Positions 26,449 to 34,819 of a stretch of DNA of 64,000 bases are shown here, in pieces. Both the position numbers and the translations under genes were made by a program. The stretch is from Mycolicibacterium stellerae (GTDB lineage: Bacteria > Actinomycetota > Actinomycetes > Mycobacteriales > Mycobacteriaceae). Position 1 is the first letter of the stretch; each line of letters starts with the position of its first letter. Under the pieces are notes generated by a model. It did no database searches, was not told the origin of the DNA, and was given only the letters and a program-made list of their open reading frames with translations. The stretch lies in contig NZ_RARC01000018.1 of the NCBI RefSeq assembly GCF_003719305.1, positions 1-64,000 on the forward strand, read 5' to 3'.

Positions 26449-27200
26449 TGGCCCGTCCCCATCCGATACCCGACCCCGCGCACGGTGAACACGAATCGCG
26501 GATCTGCCGCGTCGTCACCCAGTTTGCGTCGCACATGCCCGACATGAACATCGACGAGGTGGTCGTTGCCGACCCAGGGTTCTCCCCACACCGCCTCGAT
26601 CAGTTGGCGGCGGGTCCACACCATGTTGGGGCGTGACGACAGCGCGGCGAGAATGTCGAACTCGGTGCGCGTCAAGGCAACTGGTTCGCCGTCGAGGAAC
26701 ACCTGCCGGCTGCCGATCTCGATGGACAGCGGCCCGAACATCCGAGGCGGCTGCGCATCGGGATCGGGTTGACCGGAGGAAGAAACCGGCACACTTGCGG
26801 TTCGCGGACGGCGCAGCATGGCCCGGATCCTGGCGACGAGTTCTCGTGGGCTGAACGGTTTGGTGACATAGTCGTCGGCGCCCACGGACAGCCCGACGAT
26901 GGTGTCGATCTCAGTGTCGCGGGCCGTCAGCATGACGACGTAGGCATCGGAGAACGTTCGCAGCTGTCGGCACAGCTCCACCCCGTCGATGCCCGGCAGG
27001 CCTAGATCCAACACCACGACATCCGGATCGACGTCGCGGGCGACCGCCAACGCCGCCACCCCGGTGTGGCAAACCGTGACCTCGAAATGCTCCCGTTGCA
27101 GATAGCTGGCGACCAACTCCGCCAGCGGCACCTCGTCGTCGACGACCAGCGCGCGATAGCCCGAGCCGACCGAGCCGAGGGGTGGCGGGGAGGAGTCCAT
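26445..27200 (-). CDS. OmpR-type response regulator
   Basis: 251 residues from the ATG at 27200, which has GAAGGG before it; the longer frame overlaps non-coding sequence. Receiver domain with acidic pocket VVDDEVPL, the phosphorylated Asp in VVVLDLGLPGIDGVEL, Thr in VVMLTARD and Lys in DDYVTKPFSPRELV. The C-terminal winged helix has LTRTEFDILAALSSRPNMVW, RRQLIEAVWG and VDVHVGHVRRKLGD. Pairs with the kinase that follows. Targets are probably the membrane protein downstream and the DUF305 lipoprotein read in the other direction. Confidence 0.92.
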   Translation of the reverse strand: MDSSPPPLGSVGSGYRALVVDDEVPLAELVASYLQREHFEVTVCHTGVAALAVARDVDPDVVVLDLGLPGIDGVELCRQLRTFSDAYVVMLTARDTEIDTIVGLSVGADDYVTKPFSPRELVARIRAMLRRPRTASVPVSSSGQPDPDAQPPRMFGPLSIEIGSRQVFLDGEPVALTRTEFDILAALSSRPNMVWTRRQLIEAVWGEPWVGNDHLVDVHVGHVRRKLGDDAADPRFVFTVRGVGYRMGTGQ

Positions 27201-27321
27201 CCCTTCATGGTGCCGCCCCGACGATCCCTGCCTTGCTGTTGAGGGAATCTTCACAGAACCATCATCAAACCCCTCACGTGCGGGGGGCACTCTGGGATCA
27301 GGACATCCAGGGAAGGCTGAG

Positions 27322-27444
27322 GTGAGGACACAGCGCGTCACGTCTGCACCGATGAGCCGGCGCGGCTTCACCACCAGCCCTGGCACCTGGATGTTGTACT
27401 GCCACAACGGGTCCCACATGGGCGCCGGGGTGGGGAGCAGTTGA
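27322..27444 (+). pseudogene. C-terminal scrap of a multicopper oxidase
   Basis: The + strand reads SPGTWMLYCHNGSHMGAGVG and stop, which matches the last copper-binding segment of multicopper oxidases (NPGxWxxHCHxxxHxxxGM); the first His of HCH is changed to Tyr. The residues before it (TQRVTSAPMSRRGF) fit the preceding strand. No other part of the oxidase is present. It lies in the 380-bp gap between the response regulator and the DUF305 gene and supports an earlier copper-resistance cluster here. Confidence 0.6.
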
Positions 27445-27518
27445 CGGACCCGCGCGGCGCGCTTTATCGAATCTCCATGGAATAGCTAGCCCAGCCATAG
27501 CCCAGGAAATAAAGACTT

Positions 27519-27555
27519 GGGCACCGAAAACGGGTGTGCGGACACACCGGTGCCC
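27519..27555 (+). promoter_or_regulatory. Stem-loop in the leader of the DUF305 gene
   Basis: GGGCACC pairs with GGTGCCC, and inside it GGTGTG pairs with CACACC around the tetraloop CGGA; seven bases (GAAAACG) bulge on the 5' side only. It ends 25 bases before the ATG of the lipoprotein, just in front of its AAAAGGGA ribosome binding site, so it may act as an RNA control element or as an operator. Confidence 0.4.
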
Positions 27556-27580
27556 CAGATAGGAAAAGGGAGTTTGCAAG

Positions 27581-28246
27581 ATGAAATCGACAAATAGTGT
27601 CGTTGTGGGTGTGGCAGCCGTGGCCGCGCTTCTCGCCCTCGGAGCGTGTAGCGAGGCCACGACCGAGCAGGCGCCCCCCTCGCCCCCTTCGGCCTCCACT
27701 TCGGCGCCGGCACAGGCCCAGGCGCACAACAACGTAGACGCGATGTTCGCCCAGCACATGATCCCGCATCACCAGCAGGCCATCGAAATGAGCGACATGA
27801 TCCTTGGCAAGCAGGGAATCGACACGCGGGTGATCGAATTGGCCAAGCAGATAAAGAATGCCCAAGGCCCCGAAATCGAGCAGATGAAGGGCTGGCTGAC
27901 CGAGTGGGGGATGCCCACCACGATGCCCGGCATGGACATGCCCGGTCATTCGATGCCCAGCGGCTCCATGATGCCGAGCGGGTCAATGTCGCCCGGAATG
28001 GGCGCAATGCCCGGGATGGGCATGATGTCCCCAGCCGACATGGATGCCCTCGAGAAGGCTCAAGGCGTGGCGGCGAGCAAGCTTTACCTGACCCAAATGA
28101 TCAGCCACCACCAGGGGGCGATCGACATGGCCCAGAACGAGGCCAAGAACGGCCAGAGTCAAGCAGCAGTGGACCTGGCCAAGTCGATCATCACCAGCCA
28201 GCAGAAAGAGATCGATACGATGAAGTCGATTCTGCCCACGCTGTAG
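27581..28246 (+). CDS. DUF305 lipoprotein, Met/His-rich
   Basis: 221 residues with a lipoprotein signal, lipobox ALGAC giving Cys 23. Two DUF305 helical halves carry the hallmark motifs MFAQHMIPHHQQAIEMSDMI and YLTQMISHHQGAIDMAQNE, a ferritin-like four-helix fold. Between them is a Met- and Pro-rich insert with repeated MPG and MPSGSM (about residues 110-150) that could bind copper. Such proteins often sit with copper-resistance genes. It is divergent from a two-component system and follows a multicopper-oxidase scrap, which fits a role in metal handling at the cell surface (inferred). Confidence 0.85.
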   Translation: MKSTNSVVVGVAAVAALLALGACSEATTEQAPPSPPSASTSAPAQAQAHNNVDAMFAQHMIPHHQQAIEMSDMILGKQGIDTRVIELAKQIKNAQGPEIEQMKGWLTEWGMPTTMPGMDMPGHSMPSGSMMPSGSMSPGMGAMPGMGMMSPADMDALEKAQGVAASKLYLTQMISHHQGAIDMAQNEAKNGQSQAAVDLAKSIITSQQKEIDTMKSILPTL

Positions 28247-28262
28247 GCGAAGTCGGCAATAC

Positions 28263-28703
28263 ATGGGAGCTCAAAAGAGGTCATGTGCGCTGCTCCTGGC
28301 AGCCGCGGCGACGTGTGGTGCCGGCCTGGCCGCCATCGCCATAGCCACGCGGGGTTTCGGGTTCATCGAAGCGGCATCCGTGGACATGGGCGAACGTGCG
28401 GCACAGCAGCGGTGCGAACGGGATGTCGTAGCACAGCTGGTGGCACCGTCCACAGCGAAACTCACCGACGTCACCGTGACGAGCGCCCAACTGGACCCGG
28501 ACGTCATGGACTTGTTCTCGCTAACGAGCGGCGGGCCGCTCAACGGAGTCGACCACTCCCGCATCAGCGTGCGGAGTGTCGAGGGCGTTGTCGAGGCGCC
28601 GAACGAAGTGGGCGGCACGCTGCATGACCCTTTCACGTGCCGGGCGTATTTCGTCGACGGCGATCTGGCCGACACCCTCGTCGTGTTCGACCACGACCAT
28701 TAA
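28263..28703 (+). CDS. Secreted or membrane-anchored hypothetical protein
   Basis: 146 residues starting 16 bases after the DUF305 gene. An N-terminal hydrophobic segment (CALLLAAAATCGAGLAAIAIA, about 8-28) is followed by a soluble part with two Cys (QQRCERDVV and FTCRAYFVD) about 75 residues apart that could pair. The pattern of a short folded domain with strands (TAKLTDVTVTSAQLD, RISVRSVEGVVEAP) resembles small secreted mycobacterial proteins of unknown function. No named family recognised. The ribosome binding site is weak. Confidence 0.6.
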   Translation: MGAQKRSCALLLAAAATCGAGLAAIAIATRGFGFIEAASVDMGERAAQQRCERDVVAQLVAPSTAKLTDVTVTSAQLDPDVMDLFSLTSGGPLNGVDHSRISVRSVEGVVEAPNEVGGTLHDPFTCRAYFVDGDLADTLVVFDHDH

Positions 28704-28751
28704 CCTCTGCTACTCAGCGCTGATTGTCGGCGGAGGACTCGCGCGGTGCCC

Positions 28752-28836
28752 GTCAGCGACTCTCGGCGCCGACCAATTCGTCGACTACACCAAGAACCGT
28801 CCGGAGGAAGTCGTGCACGACGTCGAACTTGCGGCG
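28752..28836 (+). pseudogene. Zinc-type alcohol dehydrogenase fragment
   Basis: A short + strand stretch reads LGADQFVDYTKNRPEEVVHD, the segment after the NADP-binding fold of medium-chain dehydrogenases and quinone oxidoreductases (LGADxVIDYxxxxFEDVV). No other part of the enzyme is present before or after it, so it is a relic inside the 243-bp gap. Confidence 0.4.
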
Positions 28837-28946
28837 ATGGGCGTCACCTCGTCTTGTCGCCGGGCCCGTCGGAACGCTCCGCTGCGGACGGCAACACCGA
28901 CCCTTCATTGTTCTTGATCCGGTGACTCATTCGCTGCAGAGTCGCC

Positions 28947-29711
28947 TCAGGCCTTCACGATGTCGACAACGAGCGGCCGGTGATCCGAGATCGGCAAGAG
29001 CGGAGCCTCGCAGCGTCGCACCTCGAGGCGAGCATCGTCGGTCAGGATGTGGTCGATCTGACGCCGCGGTGATCCGGCCGGGAAGGTCGCGGCCTGGCCC
29101 AGCGAGCGCATCCTCGAAGAGCGCCGGACCGCCGATGGGGTGAGGTTGAGATCGCCCGCCAGCATGCGAGGGCCGGGAAAGCCCTGCAGATCGTCGACCA
29201 GTCGGCGCAGCTGGCGACGATTCCATCCGGGAACGAACGAAAGGTGCGTGTTGGCGAATGTGATCTGACCCCACGGCGTCTCCAACAGTGCGACCACCGC
29301 CGTGCGGGGCTCCTCGTCGACGACCATCACCCGGCCCGAACCTGGCGAGTACATCGGAAATCGGAACGGGAGCCGGGGTAAGGGCAACACCTGCCAACTG
29401 ACAACCGGGTAGCGCGATAGCAAGGCGATCCCGTAACCGGCGGTGCCTGGTAGTTCCTCACCCGTTGCCGCCATCCACGTCGCACCCGGCGTGCCCGCGA
29501 TGGCGGCGACGAATCGATGGGCGACCGCACCCATGGCTTCGGCCGCCACTGCGGTCAGATCAGCTCGCCCCGACCGCTCTTGATCAACGTCGACCTCCTG
29601 TAGCGCGAGCACGTCGGCGTCCAGTCGGAGCACGCTTTCGCGCATACGATCAAGATCGACTCCGCCTCCCGCGGTGCGTCCGTGCAGGATGTTGAAGGTC
29701 GCCACTCGCAT
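28947..29711 (-). CDS. Endonuclease/exonuclease/phosphatase family protein
   Basis: 254 residues from the ATG at 29711, which gives the canonical start MRVATFNILHGR. The fold motifs are all present: LALQEVD (metal Glu, about residue 40), ANTHLSFVPGWNRRQL, LAGDLNLTP (Asp and Asn), RRQIDHILTDD and PISDHRPLVVDI (catalytic Asp-His). The family includes DNA endonucleases and phospholipid or inositol phosphatases; no signal peptide is visible. It is transcribed away from the phospholipase D gene next to it; the two share a 148-bp divergent region. Confidence 0.87.
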   Translation of the reverse strand: MRVATFNILHGRTAGGGVDLDRMRESVLRLDADVLALQEVDVDQERSGRADLTAVAAEAMGAVAHRFVAAIAGTPGATWMAATGEELPGTAGYGIALLSRYPVVSWQVLPLPRLPFRFPMYSPGSGRVMVVDEEPRTAVVALLETPWGQITFANTHLSFVPGWNRRQLRRLVDDLQGFPGPRMLAGDLNLTPSAVRRSSRMRSLGQAATFPAGSPRRQIDHILTDDARLEVRRCEAPLLPISDHRPLVVDIVKA

Positions 29712-29859
29712 GAATACTTGTACCCAAGATTGCGCGCTCCGATCACGGCGGGTGTCTTTGTTGTTTCGAGTGTTGCAGGACGACGTGGCACAGGACCTCG
29801 TTGTGGTAAACACTGCGCTATGTCTGCGCTGAGCCGTCGAGGGCGTTGAGAGACTCGGT

Positions 29860-31332
29860 GTGAGCGACGATCGCCTGCTGATTCCCGGCCAGACGTGCTG
29901 GCGCGTTGAGCGTGCCGACCAATTCGCGTGCATCATCGATGCCGCCGACTACTTCACGCACGTGAAGGCATCGATGTTGCGCGCCCAACATCGAATCATG
30001 TTGATCGGTTGGGATTTCGACGCCCGGATGACATTTGAGCGAGGCGTCAAGACACTCCCGGGCCCCAATCTGCTCGGCGCCTTCCTCTATTGGATGCTGT
30101 GGAAGCGGCCGGCTCTCGACATCTACTTGCTTAGGTCCAACCTGCGCCTGCTCCCCGCCTTCGACGACGTCTGGTTCGGCCTCACCCCTGTGCCGGTTCT
30201 GAATCGCGTCACAAGCAAGCGAATTCACTTCGCCACTGACGGCGCCCATCCGACCGGCGCTGTCCATCACCAGAAGATCGTGGTCGTCGACGACGCCGCG
30301 GCGTTCTGCGGTGGCATCGACCTCACCACCGACCGGTGGGACACCAGCGCCCACGAGCATGACAGTCGCCGACGGCGCACGGCGGGGCGCGGCTATGGGC
30401 CGCGGCACGAGGTCGCGGCAGCGGTTGACGGAGCGGCCGGGCGTGAGCTCGCCAAGCAAGCGCGAGACCGCTGGCATACCGCGACGGCCGAGCCGTTGGC
30501 CCCGGTCGACGCCCAGCACGCGACCTGGCCCACGAAACTGGATGCATCGCTGCGCGACGTCGACATTGGCATCGTCCGCACGTTGCCGGAACTCGACAGC
30601 CGGGGCGAGATCCGCGAGGTGGAGGCGCTGAACCTCGCGGCTATAGCGGCGGCACGCCACGTGATCTATTTGGAGAACCAGTATTTGGCTGCCCGGCGCA
30701 TCGTCGAAGCCCTCGCCGCCCGACTCAAGGAACAGAACGGTCCCGAGATCGTCATCGTGCTTCCTCGCAAAGGCAACAACCGCCTCGAGCGCGAGACGAT
30801 GGACGGCGCACGCCACCGGCTCATACAGTTGCTCTGGGAGGCAGACGAATACCGGCGTTTGGGCATCTACTGGCCGGAGACCGACGGCGGGACACCTATC
30901 TACATCCACTCGAAGGTGATGACGGTCGACGACCGGCTACTGCGGATCGGCTCGTCAAATCTCAACAACCGGTCGATGGGGTTCGACAGCGAGTGTGATG
31001 TCGCCATCGAGGCGGATCCGGACAGTTCGGAGTCCGGCGAGGTGCGCCGCGAAATCATTTCTGTGCGAGACCAATTGGTCGCGGAACACCTTGGCGTGCC
31101 CGTTGGCAAGCTGGAAGCTGCGGCGCTCGAATGCCGTTCGCTGTTGAAGGCCGTTGAGGCGCTCCGCGCACAGGGGAAGAAGCTGCGGCCATTCACCGAG
31201 CAGACAGTGGCCGATGAAGCGAGCCCTCTGGCCGAGAACGACCTCATGGATCCAGACCACGTCCCACGGTCACTGGCCCGAGCGGTGCAGCGGTTCATCA
31301 CAGGGTTCGGCGGTCGACCGCCGGTTCACTGA
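29860..31332 (+). CDS. Phospholipase D family protein
   Basis: 490 residues from a GTG start. Two HKD catalytic motifs are intact: HHQKIVVVDDAAAFCGGIDL near 135 and IHSKVMTVDDRLLRIGSSNL near 350, the latter followed by NRSMGFDSECDVAI. The ENQY before the second motif and GWDFDARM before the first also fit the PLD / cardiolipin synthase superfamily. It may cleave or exchange phospholipid head groups. No signal peptide or membrane segment, so probably cytosolic or peripheral; the last 120 residues are polar. Confidence 0.9.
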   Translation: MSDDRLLIPGQTCWRVERADQFACIIDAADYFTHVKASMLRAQHRIMLIGWDFDARMTFERGVKTLPGPNLLGAFLYWMLWKRPALDIYLLRSNLRLLPAFDDVWFGLTPVPVLNRVTSKRIHFATDGAHPTGAVHHQKIVVVDDAAAFCGGIDLTTDRWDTSAHEHDSRRRRTAGRGYGPRHEVAAAVDGAAGRELAKQARDRWHTATAEPLAPVDAQHATWPTKLDASLRDVDIGIVRTLPELDSRGEIREVEALNLAAIAAARHVIYLENQYLAARRIVEALAARLKEQNGPEIVIVLPRKGNNRLERETMDGARHRLIQLLWEADEYRRLGIYWPETDGGTPIYIHSKVMTVDDRLLRIGSSNLNNRSMGFDSECDVAIEADPDSSESGEVRREIISVRDQLVAEHLGVPVGKLEAAALECRSLLKAVEALRAQGKKLRPFTEQTVADEASPLAENDLMDPDHVPRSLARAVQRFITGFGGRPPVH

Positions 31333-31334
31333 GA

Positions 31335-31359
31335 CGGGCACGCTAGTTACGAGTGCCCG
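31335..31359 (+). terminator. Short stem-loop after the phospholipase D gene
   Basis: CGGGCAC and GTGCCCG form a 7-bp stem with an 11-base loop, starting 2 bases after the stop. It lacks a T run. Confidence 0.45.
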
Positions 31360-31671
31360 CTGGCGATCTCAGTCGAGGAACGGCTTCCGAACAGTCAGCC
31401 CCGACAGTCGGTCACCTGGCGACTTTGGGCTGCCATCTGCCCGGAAGCGGCTGCGCCGTCCGCTTCGCAGATCTCGGCCTCGTTGTGGCGGGCGGAGTAA
31501 GGGGAGCTGTTCCCTGCGCTCGGCCAGCGCCCGGCCGACGGTGGTATGGCCGAAGTCGTCGCCTGCGATGGCGATCGGCCAATGGCGCCCGAGGAGGCGG
31601 TGCGCGTGTCCATCCCCATCGGGCCGGGCTCCCGCCATTTCTCCTCATCCACGTAACCAAGAAGTGAGACA
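31360..31671. other. 312-bp gap with no recognised gene
   Basis: This lies between the converging phospholipase D and folD genes. One minus frame is open across most of it and includes HWPIAIAGDDFGHTTVGRAL and AERREQLPLLRPPQRG, which may be the relic of a gene, but I cannot name the family and there is no clear start. Confidence 0.3.
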
Positions 31672-32532
31672 TCACACCCCGGTGGTGGGCACTCCGGCTG
31701 ACTGGACTGCTGCTGTGACGGTTTGGTGCAGCAGGACGGCGATCGTTGTCGGTCCGACGCCGCCGGGCACCGGTGTGATGAGGCTGGCTCTCTCGGCGGC
31801 CGGGGCGTATTCGACGTCGCCGATATTGCCCGGGTTGTAGCCGGCGTCGATGACCACAGCTCCGGGTTTGATCCACGCACCTTTGATGAGTTCAGGTCGG
31901 CCGACCGCGGCAACGACGATGTCGGCCGCAGCGATGATCCCGGGCAGGTCGGAGGTTCGGGCGTGGCAGTAGGTGACGGTGGCATTGCGGGCGAGCAGCA
32001 GCATACCGACGGGCTTGCCCAGGATTGGGCTACGGCCGACCACGACCGAGTGCAAGCCGGTGGGATCTACGCCGTAGGCGTCGAGTAGATGGATGATTCC
32101 AGCCGGGGTGCAGGCCTGAAATCCTCGCCCTCCCAAAGCCATCGCGGCGAATGACGCCATCGTCACTCCGTCGACGTCCTTGGTTGGCGTGATGGCTTCG
32201 AACACCTCGCGTTCGTCGATCTGCGCGGGCATCGGATGCTGGACGAGAATGCCGTCCACACTGTCGTCGCCAGAAAGTTCGTCCACCAGGGTAGTGACGT
32301 CCGTGGTGGTCGCGGTCGCGGCGACGTGGTGGCTGCGCGAGTCCAGACCGGTGGTGCGGCATCGGTTGGTCTTCATCCGCACGTAGGTGTGCGAGGCGGG
32401 GTCGTCGCCGACCAGAACCGTTGCCAGACAGGCTCTTCTGCCCGCCTTCCGTTCAAACTCGGCGGCCTGTTCCCGGGCGTCGGCAAGTATGGTGTCGGCG
32501 ACATGCGCGCCGTCGATGATCGTTGCGGACAA
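31672..32532 (-). CDS. folD: FolD, methylene-THF dehydrogenase/cyclohydrolase
   Basis: 286 residues from a TTG at 32532, chosen because GAGGAG lies 7 bases before it and it gives the usual start (LSATIIDGAHVADTI). Signature blocks: LVGDDPASHTYVRMKTNRC with the expected Tyr and Lys, GILVQHPMPAQID, TPTKDVDGV, and VVVGRSPILGKPVGMLLL of the NADP fold, then TPVPGGVGPTTIAVLL. It oxidises 5,10-methylene-THF to 10-formyl-THF. Within the family the catalytic Lys sits in YVxxK; here it is YVRMK. Mycobacteria have a housekeeping folD elsewhere, so this is probably a second copy. A strong palindrome overlaps its ribosome binding site. Confidence 0.93.
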   Translation of the reverse strand: MSATIIDGAHVADTILADAREQAAEFERKAGRRACLATVLVGDDPASHTYVRMKTNRCRTTGLDSRSHHVAATATTTDVTTLVDELSGDDSVDGILVQHPMPAQIDEREVFEAITPTKDVDGVTMASFAAMALGGRGFQACTPAGIIHLLDAYGVDPTGLHSVVVGRSPILGKPVGMLLLARNATVTYCHARTSDLPGIIAAADIVVAAVGRPELIKGAWIKPGAVVIDAGYNPGNIGDVEYAPAAERASLITPVPGGVGPTTIAVLLHQTVTAAVQSAGVPTTGV

Positions 32533-32536
32533 GACA

Positions 32537-32559
32537 GTGCTCCTCACAGTGAGGAGCAC
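32537..32559 (-). promoter_or_regulatory. Perfect 11-bp inverted repeat over the folD ribosome binding site
   Basis: GTGCTCCTCAC and GTGAGGAGCAC are exact reverse complements with one central base. On the folD strand the second arm contains GAGGAG, the likely Shine-Dalgarno sequence, 4 bases before the TTG codon plus spacing. It could act as an RNA hairpin that hides the site or as an operator in DNA. A GTG at 32559 opens the same reading frame on the far side of the repeat. Confidence 0.55.
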
Positions 32560-32629
32560 CCAGGCGGTCGATGCGTCCGAACCTTGCTTCCCGGTGGTGC
32601 CCCACCCACGCCAGTCGCCAACTCACACT

Positions 32630-33346
32630 TTACCTATCAGCCGCGGGAGCGGTGCGGCAAAGGTCGGACACGGTCTGAGTCCATGTCGACGGGTGCGTGC
32701 TCCAAAAGTTGTGTGGGACACCGGTCAACTCGCGGAAGTCTCCTCGCGGTACCAATGCGGCGAGCTGACGAAGTGGCCAGTCAGGTCGAATATCTTCACC
32801 TGCGGCCAGGAAGGTCATCGGCACGCGGGTGTCGGCCAATCGTCGGTACAACGCGGGCTCGTGAATCCACTCGATGAAGGAGGCGTTGAGCGCCTCGTGC
32901 ACGTCGGGCTGCCAGTCGATGACGAACTCGTCTTCCGTGTGACGGAGCGCGGAGTAGATTGCCGACCACGTTCGATCCTTGTGCAGGCCGTGGCCGGCGA
33001 TACCCACCACGGCGCGGACACGTGCCGGATGGTCCAAGGCGTAACGAACGGCCAAGTCCGAACCGAATGAATGGCCAAGCACGGTCCAGGAATCCACGCC
33101 GACGTCGGTTCTGATCGCTTCGAGGTCGGCGACCGCGCGGGCGAGGTCGTGGGCGGCGCCGCCAGATCGGCCAACGCCTCGCGGCTCGGGAAACCAGGCG
33201 CGAGCCCCGCGGGGTACCAAGTCGTCGTTCTCGAGATAGTTCACGCAACCCGGCCCTCCGGACAACACCAGAACGTCGGAGCCATCGCCCAGAACACCGA
33301 CGTGCAGAGCTATCCCGTCGTCGGCATGCACCGTCACGGCCTTCAT
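32630..33346 (-). CDS. Alpha/beta hydrolase, proline-iminopeptidase-like
   Basis: 238 residues. LSGGPGCVNYLE replaces the HGGPG oxyanion loop of proline iminopeptidases, and PEPRGVGRSGG corresponds to their DQRGxGxS. The nucleophile elbow is VLGHSFGSDLAVRYALDHP (Ser about 95), the acid is in LAAGEDIRPDW and the His in LTGVPHNFW. Shorter than a full iminopeptidase because the cap domain is small. Substrate unknown. It is on the same strand as folD, 97 bases upstream of the folD start, so the two could share a transcript. Start ATG at 33346 follows GGAGG. Confidence 0.85.
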   Translation of the reverse strand: MKAVTVHADDGIALHVGVLGDGSDVLVLSGGPGCVNYLENDDLVPRGARAWFPEPRGVGRSGGAAHDLARAVADLEAIRTDVGVDSWTVLGHSFGSDLAVRYALDHPARVRAVVGIAGHGLHKDRTWSAIYSALRHTEDEFVIDWQPDVHEALNASFIEWIHEPALYRRLADTRVPMTFLAAGEDIRPDWPLRQLAALVPRGDFRELTGVPHNFWSTHPSTWTQTVSDLCRTAPAADR

Positions 33347-33418
33347 CGGGTCAATCCTCCTAACCGTTGCTTTGAGGCTCTAGTTTCTAGTAACGGTCAG
33401 GACCTCGAGAAGGACGGG

Positions 33419-33930
33419 TTAGGTGAAGTGTCCGGTGGGATCGATCGCGAGAGAGTCGGTGACCGATTCCTCGAAGGCGGTCTGCCGGTCACCGAGCAGT
33501 CGGCGAATGAACAGCGAGGTCGAGTAGAGGTAGCCGATGGCATGCTCGATGGTCCAGGGCCGTAGGAATTCATAGACCTGTCGATTCACCTGTCGGAACG
33601 GTGAATTCGCCAATACTTCCTCATGTGTCTGGCGGGTATCGGCCGTCGGCTTCGGGCCGTGCTGTTGTTGGCGCTAACCAGGTTGCCATCGTCGTCGACC
33701 ATCCCGTCAAGAGCAGTAAGGGCTAGTTCGCGGTCCATCCAATGAAAGGAACGGCCCATGGTCACCAGCCTGAAACGACCGAGGTCGCCCGGGGAGATCT
33801 GCTGAATTGCCTGTACCCAGGTTATTGGCGACAGCCCGTCTCGTGCCTCTCGGATGGCTTCGGTGAGCACGTGTTGCAACCCCGGTCCTTCGTATGTGTC
33901 AACAACTCCCGGAGACTGACCCTGTTCCAA
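33419..33930 (-). pseudogene. Broken SAM-dependent methyltransferase, C-terminal part
   Basis: Two minus frames fit one protein. The upstream frame (to 33930) reads LGRFRLVTMGRSFHWMDREL and LTALDGMVDDDGNLV, the end of a class I methyltransferase core. The sense continues in the other frame as PWTIEHAIGYLYSTSLFIRR and GDRQTAFEESVTDSLAIDP, the typical tail of these actinobacterial enzymes. The sequence joining them is degenerate, and the SAM-binding N-terminal part is absent upstream. Probably not functional. Confidence 0.65.
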
Positions 33931-33969
33931 CTTCTGAAACTTGACCCCCGCTGCTGTAAGCAGGCCAGT

Positions 33970-34617
33970 TTAAATGTTGCCGACGAACGCATGCAGCTGA
34001 TCGACCACGGCTAAGTCAGCCTCGACATCGAGTGCGGATATTGGGCCCCTGCCAGCGAGCCATCGGATGAGATCTGCTGCAGACCCCGCCAATACGGCAC
34101 TGGGGCCGCCGTTGGGACCGAATGTCCATTCGTAGCCATCGGTTGTGCGGACGATCAGCCGACTGGCAGCGGGCAGGTGTTTAGCCTGATATCGCATCAG
34201 CGATGGGATCGCCTCGGCGAGGTGGTCTGGAGCACCGTGAGCAAGACCGTTCGTCGTTGCAAGGTCGTCGTGATGCATCCACACCTCAAACAAGGTGGAC
34301 GCACCCACCGCTGGAACTAACAGCAACCGCGGAGATCGCTGCCGGAGCCGCGCGATCACCGCGGGATAGCCGACGCGGCGTTCTCGACGGATGGCGGAAG
34401 CAACTAACTGGGCTTTTGGATGAAATTGGACACCCCTCGCGGCCAGCACCCGGATGCAGAACGCGAGCGTTCCAGCTGCCCGCTCGGCCGCGACAACGTG
34501 CGCCGCAACGTCGAACGCTGTCCAATGTCCGCATCCAGCGGGGGCATCGGGGCCAAGGGCCTCCAACGCGTCAGCCAGCATGGCACGCTCGGCCTCTATA
34601 TCGTCACGGACGGTCAC
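33970..34617 (-). CDS. Maleylpyruvate isomerase / DinB-like family protein
   Basis: 215 residues from a GTG with GAGGTG in front. The N-terminal four-helix part has the actinobacterial pattern CGHWTAFDVAAHVVAAERAA, and a conserved WMHHDDLATTNGL carries the His pair near 117 that with the earlier His forms the metal site of the mycothiol-dependent family. The remaining part is the smaller C-terminal domain (TFGPNGGPSAVLAGSAADLI). Members are mycothiol transferases or isomerases; the reaction here is unknown. An unusually AT-rich stretch at about 34655-34695 lies just upstream and may hold its promoter. Confidence 0.8.
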   Translation of the reverse strand: MTVRDDIEAERAMLADALEALGPDAPAGCGHWTAFDVAAHVVAAERAAGTLAFCIRVLAARGVQFHPKAQLVASAIRRERRVGYPAVIARLRQRSPRLLLVPAVGASTLFEVWMHHDDLATTNGLAHGAPDHLAEAIPSLMRYQAKHLPAASRLIVRTTDGYEWTFGPNGGPSAVLAGSAADLIRWLAGRGPISALDVEADLAVVDQLHAFVGNI

Positions 34618-34819
34618 GACACCTCAATCTGTTCCGGCACCGACTCAAGCCGCTCTTATCATACCCTTAGATTATCCTTATTTTTCTTAATTGCGGGCGG
34701 CTCTAGAGAGATTGCCGCTGCCGCCAAGGTTGTCGACCGTATCCGAGCCCACTCGCGCGGCACTCGGTCTGTGAGGTGTTGGACGAGCCGGTGGCGTTTG
34801 ATGCTGAACCAGCGAAGCT

